Shown piece by piece: positions 55,939 through 64,000 of a DNA stretch of 64,000 bases. The notes under the pieces were generated by a model that saw only the letters and a list, made by a program, of their open reading frames with translations, ran no database searches and had not been told where the DNA came from. Origin of the DNA: Pseudomonas sp. MM211 (GTDB lineage Bacteria; Pseudomonadota; Gammaproteobacteria; Pseudomonadales; Pseudomonadaceae). The stretch is from assembly GCF_020386635.1 (NCBI RefSeq), contig NZ_CP081942.1, positions 3,906,001-3,970,000 on the forward strand, written 5' to 3'. The position numbers and the translations under genes were made by a program. Positions within the stretch are counted from its first letter, which is position 1. Each line of letters opens with the position of its first letter.

Positions 55939-57144
55939 CTAGACGCGCTCGATGGCCAACGCCAAGCCCTGGCCGACACCCACGCACATAGTTGCCAGAC
56001 CGAGCTTGCCGCCGGTCTTCTCCAAGTGGTGAACGGCAGTCAGCACCAAGCGGTTACCGCTCATGCCCAGTGGATGGCCAAGAGCGATGGCGCCGCCATT
56101 CGGGTTGACCTTGGGGCTGTCGTCCGCCAGGCCGAGGTCACGGGTGACCGCCAGCCCTTGAGCGGCGAACGCCTCGTTCAACTCGATCACATCGAAGGCA
56201 TCGATATCGAGATTCAGGCGGCTCAGCAGCTTGCGCACCGCCGGCACCGGGCCGACGCCCATGACCCGAGGCGCCACACCACCGCTGGCCATGCCGAGCA
56301 CCTTGGCGCGGGCCTTGAGACCATATTTCTGTACCGCTTCGGCAGACGCCAGAATCATCGCCGACGCCCCGTCGTTGAGGCCCGAGGCGTTGCCGGCGGT
56401 CACCGTCTTGTCCGGGCCGTTGACCGGTTTGAGCTTGGCCAATGCCTCGGCGGTGGTGTCGGCGCGAGGGTGCTCGTCGGTGTCGACGATGCTCTCGCCC
56501 TTTTTGGTCTTGATCACCACCGGCACGATTTCCTCGGCGTAGTAACCACTTTGCTGCGCCACTGCGGCGCGCTGCTGGCTGCGCAGGCCGAAAGCGTCCT
56601 GGTCGGCACGGCTGACGCCGTAATCCTCGGCCACGTTGTCACCGGTCACTGGCATCGGGTCGACGCCGTAGCGCTCCTTCATCGCCGGGTTGACGAAACG
56701 CCAGCCCAGGGTGGTGTCTTCGAGCTTCTGGCCACGGCCAAAGGCGCTGTCGGCCTTGCCCATCACGTATGGCGCGCGGGTCATCGACTCGACGCCAGCA
56801 GCGATGGCCAGTTCCATCTCGCCGGAGGCGATAGCGCGGAAGGCTGCGCCCACCGCCTCCATACCCGAGGCACAGAGGCGGTTGAGGGTCACGCCCGGCA
56901 CCGTCTCCGGCAGGCCAGCGAGCAGCAGCGCCATACGGGCGACGTTGCGGTTGTCCTCGCCGGACTGGTTGGCGCAGCCCATGAATACTTCATCGACAGC
57001 CGACCATTCGACCTGCGGGTTACGTTCGATCAGCGCCTTAAGCGGAATGGCTGCCAGGTCGTCGGCACGCACGGCGGACAGTCCGCCATTGAGCCGACCG
57101 ATTGGCGTGCGCACGGCATCGCAGATGAATACGTCGCGAGTCAT
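55939..57144 (-). CDS. pcaF: Beta-ketoadipyl-CoA thiolase
   Basis: This 401-residue thiolase cleaves beta-ketoadipyl-CoA to succinyl-CoA and acetyl-CoA. The nucleophilic Cys is in [19 protein letters not shown] near residue 90. [14 protein letters not shown] follows, then [30 protein letters not shown] (catalytic His), and the second Cys in [16 protein letters not shown]. Its start overlaps the pcaJ stop (ATGA). The N-terminus [29 protein letters not shown] is typical of PcaF/PaaJ, and context favours PcaF. Confidence 0.95.
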   Translation of the reverse strand: MTRDVFICDAVRTPIGRLNGGLSAVRADDLAAIPLKALIERNPQVEWSAVDEVFMGCANQSGEDNRNVARMALLLAGLPETVPGVTLNRLCASGMEAVGAAFRAIASGEMELAIAAGVESMTRAPYVMGKADSAFGRGQKLEDTTLGWRFVNPAMKERYGVDPMPVTGDNVAEDYGVSRADQDAFGLRSQQRAAVAQQSGYYAEEIVPVVIKTKKGESIVDTDEHPRADTTAEALAKLKPVNGPDKTVTAGNASGLNDGASAMILASAEAVQKYGLKARAKVLGMASGGVAPRVMGVGPVPAVRKLLSRLNLDIDAFDVIELNEAFAAQGLAVTRDLGLADDSPKVNPNGGAIALGHPLGMSGNRLVLTAVHHLEKTGGKLGLATMCVGVGQGLALAIERV

Positions 57145-57923
57145 TCGTCACTCCCCTTCTGCCCATGGGCAGCGGCGGTACGTGCTTCGAGATCGCGCAG
57201 CGCGGCCAGTTCTTCGGCTTTTGGCGCTTCGGTGGTGGTCAGGTTGTCGGCGAAACGGATCTGCCAGCCGGTATTCTCGACCACCTGCTCGCGGGTCACG
57301 CCCGGATGCAGGGAGGTGACGATGAATTCATTGCTGCCCGCTTCCGGCTCCATGATGCACAGGTCGGTGATGATCGCTACCGGGCCTTCGCCCGGCAGGC
57401 CGAGACGCTTGCGGTGATCGCCGCCCTCGCCATGGCCGACCGAGGTGATGAACGCCAGCTTGTCGACGAAGGTGCGATGACCCTGCTTGAGGATGATCAG
57501 CACCTTCTTCGCGCTGCCAGCGATCTCCGGCGCGCCACCGGCACCCGGCAGCCGCACTTTCGGCGCATGGTAATCACCGATCACCGTGGTGTTGATATTG
57601 CCGAACTTGTCGACCTGAGCCGCGCCGAGGAAGCCGACATCGATACGGCCGCCCTGCAGCCAGTAGCGAAAGATCTCGCCAGTCGGCACCACAGTATCGG
57701 CAGTCTCGGCCAACTCGCCGTCACCGATGGACAGTGGCAGCACGGTCGGTTTGGCGCCGATCGGGCCGGATTCGTAGATCAGTACCACTTCCGGCGCATG
57801 AGTCAGACGCGCCAGGTTGGCTGCCTTGGAGGGCAGACCGATGCCGACGAAGCAAACACTGCCGTTGCCGAGGCGACGAGCAGCGGCCACGGTCATCATT
57901 TCATTGGTGTTGAAGTCGCTCAT
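57141..57923 (-). CDS. pcaJ: 3-oxoadipate CoA-transferase, beta subunit
   Basis: This 260-residue subunit, with PcaI, transfers CoA from succinyl-CoA to beta-ketoadipate. The start is the ATG ending 57923, which shares one base with the pcaI stop; GGGGAGG lies upstream. Family features are [22 protein letters not shown], the catalytic Glu in [12 protein letters not shown], and [21 protein letters not shown]. It is longer than the classical 213-residue PcaJ and resembles the CatJ-type subunits of P. knackmussii and P. aeruginosa. Confidence 0.92.
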   Translation of the reverse strand: MSDFNTNEMMTVAAARRLGNGSVCFVGIGLPSKAANLARLTHAPEVVLIYESGPIGAKPTVLPLSIGDGELAETADTVVPTGEIFRYWLQGGRIDVGFLGAAQVDKFGNINTTVIGDYHAPKVRLPGAGGAPEIAGSAKKVLIILKQGHRTFVDKLAFITSVGHGEGGDHRKRLGLPGEGPVAIITDLCIMEPEAGSNEFIVTSLHPGVTREQVVENTGWQIRFADNLTTTEAPKAEELAALRDLEARTAAAHGQKGSDE

Positions 57924-58774
57924 CACTTGGCCTCCCCGTTAATTTTCGCCTGGTACTGCGCAAAATCCTCGGTGCCACGGATGTATTCATCGATCCAGGC
58001 AGTGAAGGTTTCGCGGTCACGGGCGATGGGATCCCAGGCCTGGTAGAAGCGGTTATCACGCTCGTAGTAACCATGGGCGTAAGACGGATGAGCACCCCCA
58101 GGCACCACGCAGACTGCGGTCAGCGCCCAGGTCGGCAGCACGCAGGCGTTCATCGGTGCCTGCAGGTCGTCGACGATTTCCTCAACGGTGACGATGCAGC
58201 GCTTGGCAGCCAGCGCGGCCTCCTTCTGCACACCGAGAATGCCCTGGATCAGCACGTTGCCCTTGCGGTCGGCCTTCTGCGCGTGGATGACGGTGACGTC
58301 AGGACGCACGCTCGGCACGGTAGCCAGGCTCTCGCCGGTGTACGGGCATTCGATGAATTTGATTTCCGGGTTGACCTTGACCAGATCCGACCCCTGATAA
58401 CCGCGCAGCACAGCGAACGGCAGGTTGGAGGCACCAGCCACATAGGCGTTGGCCATGGCGGCGTGGCTGTGCTCGCTGATTTCCAGCTTGTGCGGCCAAT
58501 GCTTCTCGACCGCGTCACGCAGACGATGCAGGGAGCCGACACCAGGGTTACCACCCCAGGAAAAAATCAGACGCTTGGCGCAACCCGCACCGATCAGCAG
58601 GTCATAGACCAGATCCGGCGTCATGCGCACCAGAGTCAGGTCTTTCTTGCCCTGACGGATCAGTTCGTGGGAAGCCGCGGTGGGAATCAGATGGGTGAAG
58701 CCTTCGAGGGCGATGGTGTCACCGTCGTGAACGAAGCGCTCAACCGCCTCGCGCAGGGAGAGAATTTCAGCCAT
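57923..58774 (-). CDS. pcaI: 3-oxoadipate CoA-transferase, alpha subunit
   Basis: This 283-residue CatI/PcaI-type subunit starts at the ATG ending 58774 (MAEILSLREAVERFVHDGDTIAL). An upstream in-frame extension runs into the promoter and is rejected. Motifs are EGFTHLIPTAASHELIRQGKKDL, RMTPDLVYDLLIGAGCAKRL, and FSWGGNPGVGSLHRLRDA. The late HAQKADRKGNVLIQGILG is a conserved block. It is first in pcaIJFTBDC. The operator for PcaR lies 107-121 bases upstream. Confidence 0.93.
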   Translation of the reverse strand: MAEILSLREAVERFVHDGDTIALEGFTHLIPTAASHELIRQGKKDLTLVRMTPDLVYDLLIGAGCAKRLIFSWGGNPGVGSLHRLRDAVEKHWPHKLEISEHSHAAMANAYVAGASNLPFAVLRGYQGSDLVKVNPEIKFIECPYTGESLATVPSVRPDVTVIHAQKADRKGNVLIQGILGVQKEAALAAKRCIVTVEEIVDDLQAPMNACVLPTWALTAVCVVPGGAHPSYAHGYYERDNRFYQAWDPIARDRETFTAWIDEYIRGTEDFAQYQAKINGEAK

Positions 58775-58880
58775 GGTCGTTCTCGTCTTATTGCTCTGGA
58801 AACCGTGGGCGGCTATTGCGCCGTGTGGATACAAAGGTACCCAGCCCATAGAAAGCTAACAATCCGATAATCGATTATTT

Positions 58881-58895
58881 GTTCGATAATCGAAC
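58881..58895. promoter_or_regulatory. PcaR operator upstream of pcaI
   Basis: GTTCGATAATCGAAC is a near-perfect palindrome and matches 13 of 15 bases of the P. putida PcaR site GTTCGATAATCGCAC. A second, weaker copy (CCGATAATCGATT) lies at 58864-58876. PcaR with beta-ketoadipate would activate pcaI here. The pcaR gene itself is not in the window. Confidence 0.8.
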
Positions 58896-59031
58896 AGTGC
58901 TTAATCATGCGATTTCCACGCGGAGTGGCCGCCCAGTGCCTGCCACATCAATGCGTCGCGCTATCTGCCAGCCACTTTCCTGGATGTCTAGTCCTGAAAT
59001 AGGTTTACACCGTATCAGCTAGATTGTGAGA

Positions 59032-59901
59032 TCAAAACGCCCGATGCACTGCATCGGGCGTTTTGTATTTAAGCGCTAAGTGAGGTCGCTCGGTGTTATA
59101 AATCCGCACCGCCTCATCCACTAATTGCCGTGCCTGCTCGAAGCTCTCAAAGCGCGCAGGTAAAAGCTCCGCCTTCAAAATCCCATTGACTCGCTCAGCC
59201 AGTGCGTTCTGGTAGCAGTCATAGCCATCCGTCATCGAGCAGCGCACCCCATAGCGCTCGTGTAGCCCTTGGTAAAGTGCTGAGCAGTACTGGATCCCCC
59301 GATCTGAGTGATGCACAAGTGGGGCGTTTTTTCGGCGCTTGCGCAGCGCCGCCCTGAAGGCTTTGGCAACGGAGTCTGCGTGCAGCCCCTGATGGACGTG
59401 ATGGCCCACTATCTTGCGCGAGAAAGCGTCTGTGACCAGGCTCAAGTACAGTGGGTCACTCTGGCCGGGAAGGTAGGTGATGTCAGCAACCCAGACATTC
59501 TCGGGCGCGGTTGCAATCACCTGCCCAGGCCCGTCCTTGAGCAGGTTGGGATGCCGACGAAACCGGTGAAAGCTGTTCGTGGTCTTGTAATACGCACGCT
59601 TGGGCTGCACCAGTAGACGATGCTCGGCCAAGATACTGAAGAGACGATCACGACCAACCTTCAGCTCAGGGCTCGGTTGTTGGTGCAGGAGGTAATGCAG
59701 TTTGCGGGTGCCCACTCGCGGCAGGCGCATTCGGATCTGGCTAACGTACCGTGCAACGCTTCCCGACTCATCCGTCCTGCCGTCAATCGCTCGGTTGCGC
59801 TTGTAATAGGCCTGACGACTGATTCCCATGAACTGGCAAGCCCTACCGATACTCAGCCCTTCGACTTGCCTTTGTGTGAGGACTTGCCGGGTCGCTTTTT
59901 T
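59032..59901 (-). CDS. IS3-family transposase orfB (DDE catalytic part)
   Basis: This is the catalytic part, read in the -1 frame relative to orfA. The frame is open upstream to 60081, but the real product starts by frameshifting at AAAAAAG (59901-59895). An HTH_21 segment is near the start (GRACQFMGISRQAYYKRNR). The rve integrase core has its DDE residues in ENVWVADITYLPG (D), LVHHSDRGIQYCS (D) and NALAERVNGILKAEL (E). The C-terminus FNTERPH-like IYNTERPHLALKYKTPDAVH is normal. The OrfAB fusion would be the active transposase. No interruption is seen. Confidence 0.92.
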   Translation of the reverse strand, partial: KKATRQVLTQRQVEGLSIGRACQFMGISRQAYYKRNRAIDGRTDESGSVARYVSQIRMRLPRVGTRKLHYLLHQQPSPELKVGRDRLFSILAEHRLLVQPKRAYYKTTNSFHRFRRHPNLLKDGPGQVIATAPENVWVADITYLPGQSDPLYLSLVTDAFSRKIVGHHVHQGLHADSVAKAFRAALRKRRKNAPLVHHSDRGIQYCSALYQGLHERYGVRCSMTDGYDCYQNALAERVNGILKAELLPARFESFEQARQLVDEAVRIYNTERPHLALKYKTPDAVHRAF

Positions 59902-60251
59902 ACGATCGACACACCGTAGTCGGTCTTCAGAACATCCACTACAGCCTCGAAGAAATGGGCTTTCTGTGTCGCCACTTCGAGCTGCTGCTCGAGCTCTTTG
60001 ATGCGCTGCTCTGGCGTCGGCGGCTTGGGGGCGGTCATGACGCGACTCCTCTCGGCTCGAATGGAAGCGCCTTGGCTCCAATCTTGGCGACCGTGCTTAC
60101 GCAACCAAACCAATACGGTTGATCGACCTTGAATCCCATAGCGATCCTGGGCTTCTTTGTAGCTAAGTTCGCCTTTTTCGACCTGATCGACAACCGCCAA
60201 TTTAAAAGCCAGCGAGTAATCTCGCTGACTGCGCCGTACACCTTCAGCCAT
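59853..60251 (-). CDS. IS3-family transposase orfA (DNA-binding part)
   Basis: This 132-residue protein has a helix-turn-helix for terminal repeat binding (YSLAFKLAVVDQVEKGELSYKEAQDRYGI, then STVLVWLRKHG at residues 12-55). A leucine-zipper coiled coil follows (PEQRIKELEQQLEVATQKAHFFEAVVDVL, about 78-108). Its codons GTA AAA AAG contain the A-AAA-AAG slippery heptamer that allows -1 frameshifting into orfB. It ends about 40 bases past that site. Confidence 0.92.
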   Translation of the reverse strand: MAEGVRRSQRDYSLAFKLAVVDQVEKGELSYKEAQDRYGIQGRSTVLVWLRKHGRQDWSQGASIRAERSRVMTAPKPPTPEQRIKELEQQLEVATQKAHFFEAVVDVLKTDYGVSIVKKRPGKSSHKGKSKG

Positions 60252-60313
60252 AAGGCTCTCCTGAAAAAGAAGTCAGAAGGTGTAAACCTTATTCAGGACG
60301 GGACAGGAGGCAC

Positions 60314-60342
60314 AAAAAAGGGCGACCAAAGTCGCCCTTTTT
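60314..60342 (-). terminator. Rho-independent terminator of rpsA
   Basis: AAGGGCGAC pairs with GTCGCCCTT across a CAAA loop, with an A-run on one side and a T-run on the other. It lies 18 bases past the rpsA stop and 15 bases from the IS end, so the IS did not remove it. Confidence 0.9.
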
Positions 60343-60359
60343 CGCTGGATTACCCGAAC

Positions 60360-62042
60360 TTAGTTCTGGTTTTCCATTTGCGCGCGAATCAGATCACCAA
60401 TGGTGGTCGGACCGGAAGTTTCAACTTCCTGCTTGCTACGCATTTCTTTGATTGCTTCTTTCTCGTCTTCAACGTCTTTCGACTTGATCGACAAGCTGAT
60501 CAGGCGGCTCTTGCGATCCACGCTGATGATCTTGGCTTCAACTTCTTCGCCTTCTTTCAGAACGTTACGCGCGTCTTCAACGCGGTCACGGCTGATTTCG
60601 GAGGCTTTCAGTGTCGCTTCGATGCCTTCAGCCAGGGTGATGATAGCGCCCTTGGCGTCAACTTCTTTGACGATACCGCGAATGATGGTGCCTTTGTCGT
60701 TGACTGCAACGTAGTCGGAGAACGGATCTTCTTCCAGTTGCTTGATGCCCAGGGAGATGCGCTCGCGCTCTGGGTCAACCGACAGGATGACGGTTTCCAG
60801 CTCGTCGCCCTTCTTGAAACGACGTACGGCTTCTTCGCCGACTTCGTTCCAGGAGATGTCGGACAGGTGAACCAGGCCGTCGATGCCGCCGTCCAGACCA
60901 ATGAAGATACCGAAATCGGTGATCGACTTGATGGTGCCGGAGATCTTGTCACCCTTGTTGAACTGACCGGAGAAGTCTTCCCATGGGTTGGTTTTGCACT
61001 GCTTGATACCCAGGGAGATACGACGACGCTCTTCGTCGATGTCCAGAACCATGACTTCCACTTCGTCGCCAACCTGAACGACTTTCGACGGGTGGATGTT
61101 CTTGTTGGTCCAGTCCATTTCGGAAACGTGTACCAGGCCTTCCACGCCTTCTTCCAGCTCTGCGAAGCAGCCGTAGTCGGTCAGGTTGGTCACACGCGCA
61201 ACAACGCGGGTGCTTTCCGGGTAACGAGCTTTGATAGCAACCCATGGGTCTTCGCCCAGTTGCTTCAGGCCCAAGGAAACACGGTTACGCTCGCGATCGT
61301 ACTTCAGAACCTTGACATCGATCTCGTCGCCAACGTTGACGATCTCGGACGGGTGCTTGATACGCTTCCAGGCCATGTCGGTGATGTGCAGCAGGCCATC
61401 GACGCCACCCAGATCCACGAATGCGCCGTAGTCGGTGAGGTTCTTGACGATACCTTTGACTTGTTGGCCTTCCTGCAGCGATTCCAGCAGTGCTTCGCGC
61501 TCTGCGGAGTTCTCGGCTTCCAGGACACTACGACGGGAAACGACAACGTTGTTGCGCTTCTGGTCGAGCTTGATGACTTTGAATTCGAGCTCTTTGCCTT
61601 CCAGGTGAGTGGTATCACGCACCGGACGGACATCGACCAAGGAACCTGGCAGGAACGCACGGATGCCGTTAACGTCGACAGTGAAGCCGCCTTTAACCTT
61701 ACCGTTGATAACGCCCTTGACCACTTCCTCAGCGGCGAAAGCTGCTTCCAGGACGATCCAGCACTCGGCACGTTTGGCTTTTTCGCGGGACAGCTTGGTT
61801 TCACCAAAGCCATCTTCAACCGCGTCCAGCGCAACGTGAACTTCGTCACCGACCTTGATGGTCAGCTCGCCTTGTTCATTGAAGAACTGCTCCAGAGGGA
61901 TAACGCCCTCGGATTTCAGGCCAGCGTGAACAGTAACCCAGTCGCCGTCGATGTCTACCACGATGCCAGTGATGATGGCACCCGGCTGCATGTCCAGGGT
62001 TTTTAGGCTTTCTTCAAAAAGTTCTGCAAAGCTTTCGCTCAT
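60360..62042 (-). CDS. rpsA: 30S ribosomal protein S1
   Basis: This 560-residue protein has six S1 (OB-fold) RNA-binding repeats that bring mRNA to the 30S subunit. The start is the ATG ending 62042 ([21 protein letters not shown]); the upstream open frame is leader. Repeats 3-6 are clear, e.g. [52 protein letters not shown], and a final degenerate repeat near [19 protein letters not shown]. The C-terminus is acidic/amide-rich ([15 protein letters not shown]). It is the usual length for gamma-proteobacteria. cmk lies upstream. ihfB normally follows rpsA in Pseudomonas, but here an IS follows. Confidence 0.97.
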   Translation of the reverse strand: MSESFAELFEESLKTLDMQPGAIITGIVVDIDGDWVTVHAGLKSEGVIPLEQFFNEQGELTIKVGDEVHVALDAVEDGFGETKLSREKAKRAECWIVLEAAFAAEEVVKGVINGKVKGGFTVDVNGIRAFLPGSLVDVRPVRDTTHLEGKELEFKVIKLDQKRNNVVVSRRSVLEAENSAEREALLESLQEGQQVKGIVKNLTDYGAFVDLGGVDGLLHITDMAWKRIKHPSEIVNVGDEIDVKVLKYDRERNRVSLGLKQLGEDPWVAIKARYPESTRVVARVTNLTDYGCFAELEEGVEGLVHVSEMDWTNKNIHPSKVVQVGDEVEVMVLDIDEERRRISLGIKQCKTNPWEDFSGQFNKGDKISGTIKSITDFGIFIGLDGGIDGLVHLSDISWNEVGEEAVRRFKKGDELETVILSVDPERERISLGIKQLEEDPFSDYVAVNDKGTIIRGIVKEVDAKGAIITLAEGIEATLKASEISRDRVEDARNVLKEGEEVEAKIISVDRKSRLISLSIKSKDVEDEKEAIKEMRSKQEVETSGPTTIGDLIRAQMENQN

Positions 62043-62180
62043 GTTGATTCCTGTTGGATCGGGCGGGGATTCGCCCTGCTCCGCATTCCAGACAATGCGG
62101 GTTTGTTCATATAAAAGAAGACCTACGGGACTTGGACTGGTCTCCCGCATGCCTTCCTTGTGAGCCGAAAATGGCTCTTT

Positions 62181-62870
62181 TCAACCGGCGAGGTCGCGAT
62201 TGGCGACTTCGCTCAGGATTCTTTCAAGCACCTGCTCGATAGATAATTCGGTGGAATCCAGCTGGATTGCATCGGCTGCCGGCTTGAGCGGAGCCACTGC
62301 GCGCTGGGTATCGCGCTCATCGCGCGCCCGAATCTCATCAAGAAGACTCGCGAGATTAACATTATCTCCCTTCGCCTTCAACTGCAGGTAACGTCGATTG
62401 GCCCGTTCCTCGGCGCTGGCGGTCAGGAAAACCTTCAGCGGCGCCTCTGGAAACACCACGGTGCCCATATCACGACCATCGGCCACCAGGCCCGGCGCCT
62501 CGTTGAAGGCGCGCTGGCGCTGCAGCAGCGCATCACGCACTGCTGGCAGTGCCGCGACCTGGGAAGCACCGGCACCGATCTGCTCGTTACGGATGGCGTC
62601 GGTCACCTCCTCGCCTTCGAGGATGATGCGCTGCGGCTTGCCATCACCTGCAGCGAGGAACTGCACATCGAGGTGCGCGGCCAACAGCTTCAGCGATTCT
62701 TCGTTGCTCAGGTCGACACCGTGATTGCGTGCGGAGAACGCCAGCAGGCGATACAGCGCGCCGGAATCCAGCAGATTCCAGCCCAGTTGCTTGGCCAGCA
62801 GGCCAGCAACCGTGCCCTTCCCCGAGCCACTAGGCCCATCAATAGTAATGATCGGTGCATTGAGGCTCAT
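62181..62870 (-). CDS. cmk: Cytidylate kinase
   Basis: This 229-residue kinase phosphorylates CMP and dCMP. The P-loop is [19 protein letters not shown] at residues 9-27. [13 protein letters not shown] holds the CMP-binding region, and [32 protein letters not shown], the Asp/Arg region, follows. The start overlaps the aroA stop by four bases (ATGA). The order aroA-cmk-rpsA is the conserved Pseudomonas arrangement. A 138-base leader separates it from rpsA. Confidence 0.96.
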   Translation of the reverse strand: MSLNAPIITIDGPSGSGKGTVAGLLAKQLGWNLLDSGALYRLLAFSARNHGVDLSNEESLKLLAAHLDVQFLAAGDGKPQRIILEGEEVTDAIRNEQIGAGASQVAALPAVRDALLQRQRAFNEAPGLVADGRDMGTVVFPEAPLKVFLTASAEERANRRYLQLKAKGDNVNLASLLDEIRARDERDTQRAVAPLKPAADAIQLDSTELSIEQVLERILSEVANRDLAG

Positions 62871-64000
62871 TGCTGCCCCTCCACTGCCACGCGCATGCCA
62901 ACCTGTTCAGCCAGGGCGAGGAAGTTGGGGAACGAGGTGGCGACGTTGGCGCAGTCGTGGATGTGGATTGGCGCCGTGGCGCGCAGCGACGCAACGCTGA
63001 AAGCCATGGCGATACGGTGATCGCCATGGCTGTGCACCACGCCGCCACCGATCTGACCACCATCGATGATGATGCCATCCGGGGTCGGCTCGCACTTCAC
63101 GCCCAGGCTGATCAGGCCATCGGCCATGACCTGGATGCGGTCGGATTCCTTGACCCGCAGCTCTTCGGCGCCACGCAGAATGGTACGGCCTTCGGCGCAG
63201 GCCGCAGCCACGAACAGCACCGGGAATTCGTCGATGGCCAATGGCACCAGCTCTTCGGGAATCTCGATGCCCTTGAGCTTGGCACCACGCACACGCAGGT
63301 CTGCAACTGGCTCGCCGCCGACTTCACGCTGGTTTTCCAGGGTGATGTCACCGCCCATCAGACGCAGGATGTCGATGACGCCAGTACGGGTCGGGTTGAT
63401 GCCGACATGCTCGAGCACCAGTTCAGCATCCGGGGCAATGGAAGCTGCCACCAGGAAGAACGCTGCCGAGGAAATGTCCGCAGGCACTTCGATGCGCGTG
63501 GCACTGAGTTTGCCACCGGCCTGCAGGGAGGCCACCGGCCCGTTTGACTCGACGGCATAACCGAAGCCGCGCAGCATGCGCTCGGTGTGATCACGGGTCG
63601 GCGCTGGCTCGGTCACGGTGGTCACGCCCTCGGCGTACAGGCCAGCCAGCAGCAGGCAGGACTTAACCTGAGCACTGGCCATCGGCAAGGTGTAGGTCAG
63701 CGCCTTGAGCTTCTGGCCACCACGAATGGTCAGCGGTGGACGACCGTCCGGACCGGTTTCGACCACAGCGCCCATTTCACGCAGCGGGTTGGCCACGCGA
63801 TTCATCGGACGCTTGGACAGCGAAGCGTCGCCGGTCATAGTCACGTCGAACGGCTGGCCAGCCAGCAGGCCAGACAACAGACGCATGGAGGTGCCGGAGT
63901 TGCCCACGTAGATCGGGCCGGGTGGCGCCTTCAGGCCGTGCAGACCAACGCCATGGACGGTCACGCGGCCATGGTGCGGCCCTTCGATAACCACGCCCAT
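62867..64000 (-). CDS. aroA: 3-phosphoshikimate 1-carboxyvinyltransferase, C-terminal part
   Basis: This is the last 377 residues of EPSP synthase, which joins phosphoenolpyruvate to shikimate-3-phosphate in aromatic amino acid synthesis. The window edge cuts the gene; the ATG at the edge is internal, since the N-terminal PGDKSISHR motif is missing. Seen here are [57 protein letters not shown], the catalytic Asp region [33 protein letters not shown], and [15 protein letters not shown]. In Pseudomonas this domain is commonly fused behind a prephenate dehydrogenase (TyrA). Whether that is so here lies outside the window. Confidence 0.95.
   Translation of the reverse strand: MGVVIEGPHHGRVTVHGVGLHGLKAPPGPIYVGNSGTSMRLLSGLLAGQPFDVTMTGDASLSKRPMNRVANPLREMGAVVETGPDGRPPLTIRGGQKLKALTYTLPMASAQVKSCLLLAGLYAEGVTTVTEPAPTRDHTERMLRGFGYAVESNGPVASLQAGGKLSATRIEVPADISSAAFFLVAASIAPDAELVLEHVGINPTRTGVIDILRLMGGDITLENQREVGGEPVADLRVRGAKLKGIEIPEELVPLAIDEFPVLFVAAACAEGRTILRGAEELRVKESDRIQVMADGLISLGVKCEPTPDGIIIDGGQIGGGVVHSHGDHRIAMAFSVASLRATAPIHIHDCANVATSFPNFLALAEQVGMRVAVEGQQ

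Larger units (their letters stand above)
58991..60299 (-). mobile_element. IS3-family insertion sequence with 21-bp terminal inverted repeats
   Basis: The element is 1309 bp long. The left end (58991-59011) reads GTCCTGAAATAGGTTTACAC and the right end (60279-60299), in reverse, reads GTCCTGAATAAGGTTTACAC; they match except at two positions. It holds overlapping orfA and orfB with an AAAAAAG slippery site. No target-site duplication is visible (CTA before, GGG after). It lies between the PcaR operator region and the rpsA terminator and looks structurally complete. Confidence 0.88.

Noticed and set aside
58795..58849. Upstream extension of pcaI to 58849
   Set aside because: It adds residues unlike the family and runs into the promoter; MAEILSLREAVERF is the normal N-terminus.
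60129..62006. Long 625-codon open frame on the plus strand opposite rpsA
   Set aside because: It is an antisense shadow of the GC-biased rpsA gene. It has no ribosome-binding site and no family motifs, and rpsA is certain.

Overview
The window is chromosomal DNA from a GC-rich gamma-proteobacterium, almost certainly a Pseudomonas. The P. mendocina/oleovorans (Ectopseudomonas) side of the genus is my best guess, not proven. The evidence is the Entner-Doudoroff/glucose block (zwf-pgl-eda, hexR, ABC glucose transporter, gtrS-gltR, glk-edd, gap), the scpAB-rluB block, the pca cluster, the cmk-rpsA pair next to aroA, and Pseudomonas-style dispersed repeats. No tRNA, rRNA or CRISPR array was seen.

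Layout. 0-10 kb: the 3' end of fabB, exported proteins of unknown role, an ECF sigma/anti-sigma pair followed by a DUF4394 protein, a dienelactone hydrolase, azoR with a divergent LysR regulator, an MFS transporter with an MmcQ/YjbR protein, a cold-shock/DUF1294 protein and uppP. 10-17 kb: pnuC with a nicotinamide riboside kinase, a diheme cytochrome c coupled to a catalase-fold protein, queD, an AT-richer EamA transporter and a diguanylate cyclase. 17-25 kb: rluB, a small DUF1289 gene, scpB, scpA, a YciO protein, a PHP phosphoesterase, a YciI protein, and a CpxR/CpxA-like system around a Spy-like periplasmic protein. 25-46 kb: central sugar metabolism. This is a frameshifted shikimate-dehydrogenase-like gene, zwf-pgl-eda-gapN, hexR, a LamB-type porin, gtsABCD, an AGE-family sugar isomerase, gltR-gtrS, edd-glk and divergent gap. 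46-58.8 kb: folE, an MsbA-like ABC exporter, an FAD oxidoreductase gene broken by an in-frame TGA, an aldo/keto reductase, and pcaIJFTBDC of the beta-ketoadipate pathway. 59-60.3 kb: an IS3-family insertion sequence. 60.3-64 kb: rpsA, cmk and the 3' part of aroA.

The sugar block reads as one regulon. A LamB-type porin and the Gts ABC transporter bring hexose in. Glk, Zwf, Pgl, Edd and Eda convert glucose to pyruvate and glyceraldehyde-3-phosphate, and Gap and GapN oxidise the latter. An AGE epimerase/isomerase probably links mannose to fructose. Three regulatory layers can be read from the DNA: HexR-type operators at zwf, edd and gap; a shared 43-bp block upstream of gtsA and of the AGE gene that looks like a tandem site for the response regulator GltR; and Hfq/Crc-type AANAANAA motifs beside five start codons. 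Two copies of one hairpin element with compensating base changes lie inside the gts operon.

The most interesting leads are the diheme cytochrome/catalase-fold pair, the deduced GltR boxes and Crc motifs, the covarying hairpins, the two disrupted genes, and the IS element at what looks like a synteny break beside rpsA. I could run no searches. Family names rest on recognised motifs and remembered homologues.
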